Both the position numbers and the translations under genes were made by a program. 64,000 bases of DNA from Mucilaginibacter flavidus. Lineage in GTDB: Bacteria > Bacteroidota > Bacteroidia > Sphingobacteriales > Sphingobacteriaceae. Numbering within the stretch: the stretch's first letter is position 1; the number at the start of each line of letters is the position of its first letter. This document shows, piece after piece, positions 60,120 through 64,000 of the stretch. Below the pieces are notes generated by a model. The model worked only from the letters and a program-made list of their open reading frames with translations, had not been told where the DNA came from and did not search any database. The stretch lies in contig NZ_JAMXOE010000027.1 in assembly GCF_024055575.1 (NCBI RefSeq), positions 1-64,000 on the forward strand. The letters run 5' to 3'.

Positions 60120-61157
60120 ATGATGAAAAAGTACCTTTTGTTACTATTGATTGCTTGTTCGGGCTCTGTAGCTTTTGCACAAAGCAATTGGGATAAAACG
60201 CCTTATCAAACTAAATCGTTAGCTAGCGACGGCATTAAAGATGTATTTGTAAAAACTTCAGGCGGCAGTATCTCTGTAAGTGGCAGTGGTGAATCGCCAC
60301 GTATTGAAGTTTATGTACGCGGCAATAACGGCCAGGAACTTTCTAAAGAAGATATCGACAAGCGCATTGCCGAAGATTACGACCTGAGTGTTACAGTTAG
60401 TAACCACGAACTACATGCCACTGCCAAAAGGAAACACGAAGGCGGCTTTAACTGGCGCAGGCAATTGAGCATTTCGTTTAAAATATTTACACCAAGACAG
60501 GTAGCTACCCATCTAAACACCAGCGGCGGCAGCATTCACCTTGATAATCTAACCGGTAACGAAGAGTTTAGTACCAGTGGTGGCAGCTTGCACATTGATA
60601 ACCTTGCAGGAATTATAAAGGGTGAAACCTCGGGCGGCAGCATTGAAGTATCGAACTCAAAAGACAATATACAGTTGGAAACAAGTGGTGGCAGTGTGCG
60701 CGCCAAAAACTGCCAGGGAAAAATTAAACTGGAAACAAGCGGGGGATCGCTCCATATGGAAGGCCTGAACGGCACAATTAAAGCTGAAACAAGCGGTGGC
60801 AGCATACAAGCCAGCGACATTGAAGGCGAGCTTATTACCGGCACTTCTGGTGGCAGCGTAAACTTAACACGTATGGCTTGTAGTCTTGAAGCCTCAACAA
60901 GCGGTGGCAGTATGCATGTTGATATGACACGCTTAGGAAAATACATTAAGCTTGATGTTAGCGGAGGCCACGTTGATTTAAAGGTGCCGGGTGATAAAGG
61001 TATGGATTTAGACCTTTCGGCCAGCAGGATTAACACTGCCCGTGTAAGTAAGTTTAGCGGCGAGTGGGAAAAAGATCGTGTAAAAGGTAGTCTGAACGGC
61101 GGTGGTGTAAGCGTAAAAGTTGATGCCAGCGACAGCCTTAACCTGAGTTTTAACTAA
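60120..61157 (+). CDS. Exported DUF4097 beta-solenoid-like protein with 18-residue repeats
   Basis: 345 residues. A signal peptide with a small hydrophobic core ends near AFAQ (residue 20). Residues 134-259 contain seven successive 18-residue repeats each opening TSGGS (134, 152, 170, 188, 206, 224, 242), an eighth slightly longer one at 260, and SGGH near 281; an isolated TSGGS is at 46. Such repeats fold into a right-handed parallel beta-solenoid. DUF4097 proteins are often encoded beside ECF sigma/anti-sigma genes and are considered envelope-stress-related, function unknown. The gene shares its promoter boxes with permease 9. ATG 60120 and the next ATG at 60123 are equivalent. Confidence 0.88.
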   Translation: MMKKYLLLLLIACSGSVAFAQSNWDKTPYQTKSLASDGIKDVFVKTSGGSISVSGSGESPRIEVYVRGNNGQELSKEDIDKRIAEDYDLSVTVSNHELHATAKRKHEGGFNWRRQLSISFKIFTPRQVATHLNTSGGSIHLDNLTGNEEFSTSGGSLHIDNLAGIIKGETSGGSIEVSNSKDNIQLETSGGSVRAKNCQGKIKLETSGGSLHMEGLNGTIKAETSGGSIQASDIEGELITGTSGGSVNLTRMACSLEASTSGGSMHVDMTRLGKYIKLDVSGGHVDLKVPGDKGMDLDLSASRINTARVSKFSGEWEKDRVKGSLNGGGVSVKVDASDSLNLSFN

Positions 61158-61182
61158 CAGTTTAAATAGTTTTAAATAAGCG

Positions 61183-61218
61183 GCCCCGGTGTATGTAGAA
61201 ACACCGGGGCTTTTTTTA
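61183..61218 (+). terminator. Rho-independent terminator of the DUF4097 gene
   Basis: GCCCCGGTGT and ACACCGGGGC form a perfect 10-bp stem with an 8-nt loop, followed by seven T residues. Permease 11 therefore needs its own promoter. Confidence 0.95.
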
Positions 61219-61546
61219 TCCTGGATTTTTTTAAGATGAGTGTATAAAGGATTTCATATCGGTTTACAGGCATTTATTTAATGTAAGACAAACGCCGTAC
61301 GAACTGTTCGGACGCGTAACACACTGTGTTCGGATATGATACACCTTAAATAAAAACAATAATATATTTCATTGATTAACAGTATTTTATATAATTGGTA
61401 TGGCTTTTAAACCTATCTGTAAAAATTATGGCAAATGTTTAGGAATTGTGATAAAGTAGCCCGTGAAGTGAGTGACCAGTTGGCGGCGACAGTTTACTGT
61501 TGAATTATATTTCAACTTACGAATGATTGAAAAAATGAACTAACTC
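61219..61546. other. Intergenic region before permease 11
   Basis: After the terminator: a two-copy repeat array (61296-61345), an AT-rich stretch, and a degenerate remnant at 61461-61496 (CCGTGAAGTGAGTGACCAGT) that resembles a permease 3' end plus the post-stop GGCAGT-type tract. No TGCAAC/GTC pair was found. Confidence 0.6.
61296..61345. promoter_or_regulatory. Two-copy GTTCGGA array, candidate regulator site
   Basis: GTTCGGACGCGTAACAC (61306-61322) and GTTCGGATATGATACAC (61328-61344), 12 of 17 identical with a 22-nt period (two helical turns). CGTAC (61296-61300) leads it. The order CGTAC, CTGT, CGTA matches the dyad at 30447-30472 upstream of the adaptor gene. Confidence 0.4.
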
Positions 61547-63970
61547 ATGATAAAAAATTTTATAAAAACCGCGTGGCGGAATTTGAGCAGGAATAAAGCA
61601 TTCTCTTTTATTAACGTTTTTGGGTTGGCTGTGGGGCTTACCTGCTGTATGCTCATCAGTGCCTACCTGTATAGCGAATTGAACTACGACACCTACCCGG
61701 TAAATGCCAAACAAATTTACCGCGTTGTACTTCGCACAATTAACGGTAATGCTACAACCGATTTTCCAAATCCCGATGTTGCAGTAGGACCGGGAATAAA
61801 AAGCGCATTCCCGCAGGTGTTAGACTATACCCGCCTGACCACTAACCCACCTGCATTTGTGAGTTACGAAACAAAAAAGTTTAAAGAAAATAACATAATA
61901 GGCGCCGAACCAAATTTCTTCCGGATGTTTTCCGTTCCATTATTAAGCGGAGACAGCAAAACAGCTCTTACGGCGCCCAACTCAATAGTAATAACCAAAG
62001 CCATTGTAAAAAAGTATTTTGGTAACTCACAGGGTGTAGGTAAAGCACTTTTAATTGGCGGCGTTGTTTTTAACGTAACCGGTGTAATTGATAAAATTCC
62101 CGATGATTCACACTTTCATGCTGACATATTTACAAGTATGTCAACATATGTTAAACCATCTTCAAGGCAAAGCTGGAGCAATATCGGTTTTTACACATAC
62201 TTGCTGCTTGATAAAAATGCCGATCCGAAACAACTGGAGGCACGCTTACCGATACTTGTTGAAAGGAATGTGGTGCCCGAAATGCAGCACGATATGGGTA
62301 TTAGCCTTACCGAAGCTAGAAAATCGGCAAAAACATTTGTTTTCTTTTTACAACCACTTACCAGTATCCATTTACACTCTGCGGCGAGGTTTGAGTTTGA
62401 ACCCAATGGCGACATTCACTATGTTTACATTTTTGGTGCCTTAGCCATATTTATATTGCTGCTGGCTTGCATAAATTTCACTAACCTGTCGACAGCAAGT
62501 GCTGCCAAACGCTCGAAAGAGATCGGTATCCGCAAAGTGTTAGGCTCAGCAAAAAACAAGCTGGTGTCGCAGTTTCTAACCGAGTCGGTAATGCTTACGC
62601 TGCTGGCTACTGTTTTTGCGTTCGGGATGGTTTTCCTGCTGCTGCCATATTTTAACGATGTTTCGGGCAAGCAATTCACTTTTGGATTTTTCCTTAATTA
62701 TAAGGCCTTGCTTTTAGCAGTTGGATTAACGCTTTTTGTTGGCATAGTTGCGGGTATTTATCCCGCGTTCTTTTTATCATCTTTTAAAATAATTTCTATC
62801 CTTAAAGGTAACGGTGGCAGTCAGCAGGCAAATAAAAGCAACTTGCGCAGCAGCCTGATTGTATTTCAGTTTGCCATATCAACTGCCCTTATCATAGCAA
62901 CATTTGTAGTTTATCAACAGCTGCATTATATGCAGAACAAAAAGCTTGGCTATAATAAAGACCAGGTACTGGTGATAAATGACGGGTACGTGCTTGGTAA
63001 CAATATTGTGCCGTTAAAGCAGCAGTTACTAAGTGATAACAGGGTGGTAAATGCCACAATATCTGATAATATCCCGACCTACAACAATGCGGGTGGCACC
63101 GTAATTTATGTAAAGGAACTGGCCGACAAAGGCTCCCGCTCCGAAATAGCTACAGGTATTTACTGGGTAGAAAATTCATATGTACCTACGCTGGGCATGC
63201 AAATAGTAAAAGGGCGCAATTTCTACCCGCCATCACCAGCGGACTCAATTTCTGTAATCATTAACGAGGCAGCGGTGCGCGACCTGGGAATAGGTAATGA
63301 AGACCCGATTGGTAAAACCATTATCCGTTCGGGCCAGCGGCACTATACCATCGTTGGTGTTATTAAAGACTTTAACACTACATCTGCGAAACAAAAAATA
63401 GCGCCCTTAATGATACTGCCAGTTGGCAAGCCGGTGGGCAACCTTATCGTCAGGGTAAAAACACGGGATGTGGGCAAATTGGTGAGCGATATTAAAACTA
63501 AATGGGATGCATATAGTTCGGGTGAGCCATTTAGCTATTCTTTTCTAGATGACAAGTTTGCTTCGCTATACAAAGCAGAAGAGCGCACCGGGAAAATATT
63601 TACGTCGTTTGCCATTATCGCGGTAATTATAGCGAGCCTCGGGCTGCTGGGCTTAGCTGCATTTATGATACGTCAACGGGTTAAAGAAATAGGTATCCGG
63701 AAAGTATTGGGCGCATCATCGGGTAGTATCACCTTTATGTTATCCAAAGAATTTTTGAAACTGATTGTAATTGCATCGTTTATAGCAATGCCGATAACAT
63801 GGTATGCCATGAGTAAATGGTTGCAGGATTTTGCCTATCGTATAGATATTCAATGGTGGGTATTTCTATTAGCTGGTATTATTGCCTTACTGGTGGCAGC
63901 CGTTACCATAAGTTTCCAATCGATAAAGGCATCGCTGGCAAATCCGGTGAAGAGCCTGAGAAGTGAGTAG
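61547..63970 (+). CDS. Two-FtsX-domain ABC permease, array member 11
   Basis: 807 residues, separated from the other ten by the acyltransferase and DUF4097 genes. The first coupling segment is NFTNLSTASAAKRSKEIGIRKVLGSAKNKLVSQF, with Thr for Met and EIGIRK in place of EVG(V/I)RK. It and member 8 share the -AAKR- stretch. The second periplasmic domain has TISDNIPTYNNAGGTVIYV. The second coupling segment is RQRVKEIGIRKVLGASSGSITFML, and the end is NPVKSLRSE followed by the same TAGGCA post-stop tract seen after members 1, 3 and 4. The gene is complete and ends 30 nt before the window edge, so the array may continue beyond. Confidence 0.94.
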   Translation: MIKNFIKTAWRNLSRNKAFSFINVFGLAVGLTCCMLISAYLYSELNYDTYPVNAKQIYRVVLRTINGNATTDFPNPDVAVGPGIKSAFPQVLDYTRLTTNPPAFVSYETKKFKENNIIGAEPNFFRMFSVPLLSGDSKTALTAPNSIVITKAIVKKYFGNSQGVGKALLIGGVVFNVTGVIDKIPDDSHFHADIFTSMSTYVKPSSRQSWSNIGFYTYLLLDKNADPKQLEARLPILVERNVVPEMQHDMGISLTEARKSAKTFVFFLQPLTSIHLHSAARFEFEPNGDIHYVYIFGALAIFILLLACINFTNLSTASAAKRSKEIGIRKVLGSAKNKLVSQFLTESVMLTLLATVFAFGMVFLLLPYFNDVSGKQFTFGFFLNYKALLLAVGLTLFVGIVAGIYPAFFLSSFKIISILKGNGGSQQANKSNLRSSLIVFQFAISTALIIATFVVYQQLHYMQNKKLGYNKDQVLVINDGYVLGNNIVPLKQQLLSDNRVVNATISDNIPTYNNAGGTVIYVKELADKGSRSEIATGIYWVENSYVPTLGMQIVKGRNFYPPSPADSISVIINEAAVRDLGIGNEDPIGKTIIRSGQRHYTIVGVIKDFNTTSAKQKIAPLMILPVGKPVGNLIVRVKTRDVGKLVSDIKTKWDAYSSGEPFSYSFLDDKFASLYKAEERTGKIFTSFAIIAVIIASLGLLGLAAFMIRQRVKEIGIRKVLGASSGSITFMLSKEFLKLIVIASFIAMPITWYAMSKWLQDFAYRIDIQWWVFLLAGIIALLVAAVTISFQSIKASLANPVKSLRSE

Positions 63971-64000
63971 GCACTAGGCAGTAGCAGTTCGCAGTAGTAA

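Noticed and set aside
60519..60896. 54-nt periodic repeats as a possible CRISPR or minisatellite
   Set aside because: They are in frame in a long coding sequence and their conserved part encodes TSGGS; no spacers.
60536..61036. 166-codon minus-strand frame
   Set aside because: It is the antisense shadow of the TSGGS-coding repeats; proline-rich LPPLV periodicity merely mirrors them.
61385..61460. Sigma-54-like TGGCAAATG and TGGCTTTTAA before permease 11
   Set aside because: Neither has TTGC or GC at the required spacing.
32950..63970. Permease array as an assembly artefact
   Set aside because: The copies differ throughout in length and sequence, and have different spacers and promoter-like boxes; collapsed or repeated assembly would give near-identical copies.
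1..64000. tRNA, rRNA, CRISPR, integrase or transposase
   Set aside because: No cloverleaf, no rRNA-like segment, no regularly spaced repeat array and no such protein was recognised by reading; a tRNA search program was not available.

Overview
The window looks like chromosomal DNA of a Bacteroidota bacterium, most likely Sphingobacteriaceae (Mucilaginibacter/Pedobacter-like). Start codons lack clear Shine-Dalgarno sequences. Several 5' regions carry the Bacteroidota -7 element TAnnTTTG. Many families are typical of the phylum: DUF4251, DUF1080, DUF4097, FtsX permeases of about 800 residues, and PepSY/ApbE-DUF2271. No rRNA, tRNA, CRISPR array, transposase or phage gene was seen. Genus assignment is inference.

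Left part (1-30 kb), ordinary metabolism and envelope functions. A uronate module (secreted YhcH-like protein, KduI, UxuB-like SDR; 0.5-3.1 kb) is followed by a secreted serine hydrolase and a Tat-exported Gfo/Idh oxidoreductase with a double DUF1080 protein, a likely 3-keto-glycoside pair. A minus-strand operon (7.5-11.5 kb) encodes a split YeeE/YedE sulfur transporter, cytochrome bd oxidase, and an unrecognised 203-residue protein wedged between cydA and cydB. At 11.7-16.1 kb an unknown exported protein is followed by two outer-membrane-barrel-like proteins flanking a lipoprotein with a full PAP2/vanadium-haloperoxidase motif set. At 16.2-21.6 kb lie RidA, a D-threonine-aldolase/D-serine-dehydratase-like PLP enzyme, an M19 dipeptidase and a large MGH1/GH63-like glucosidase. 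Then come DUF4251, HtpG, a PepSY membrane protein overlapping an ApbE-DUF2271 fusion, and an NADPH-dependent FMN reductase.

Right part (27-64 kb), the remarkable region. A histidine kinase and an NtrC-type sigma-54 activator (minus strand) diverge from a GTG-started HlyD-type adaptor and a MacB/LolD-type ATPase. Ten consecutive two-FtsX-domain permease genes follow, each 783-825 codons. After an AT-rich acyltransferase-3 gene and a secreted DUF4097 protein with seven 18-residue repeats comes an eleventh permease. Eleven permeases share one visible ATPase and one adaptor. Permeases 2, 6 and 7 form a close subgroup; 6 and 7 look like a tandem duplication. Permeases 4 and 9 are related.

Non-coding DNA of the array is structured. 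Five genes (permeases 4, 6, 7, 9 and the DUF4097 gene) have a TGCAACG-like box 16-17 nt before a GTC box, resembling an ECF-sigma promoter. Five permease leaders consist of an octamer repeat (NAATGAAC) ending 5-8 nt before the ATG. The 547-nt gap before permease 6 is a two-copy imperfect repeat beginning with what looks like the 3' end of a lost permease gene. A dyad upstream of the adaptor and a similar array upstream of permease 11 are candidate enhancer sites for the NtrC-type regulator. Together this suggests an envelope-stress or export system with a deep permease repertoire under at least two layers of control; its substrate is unknown.
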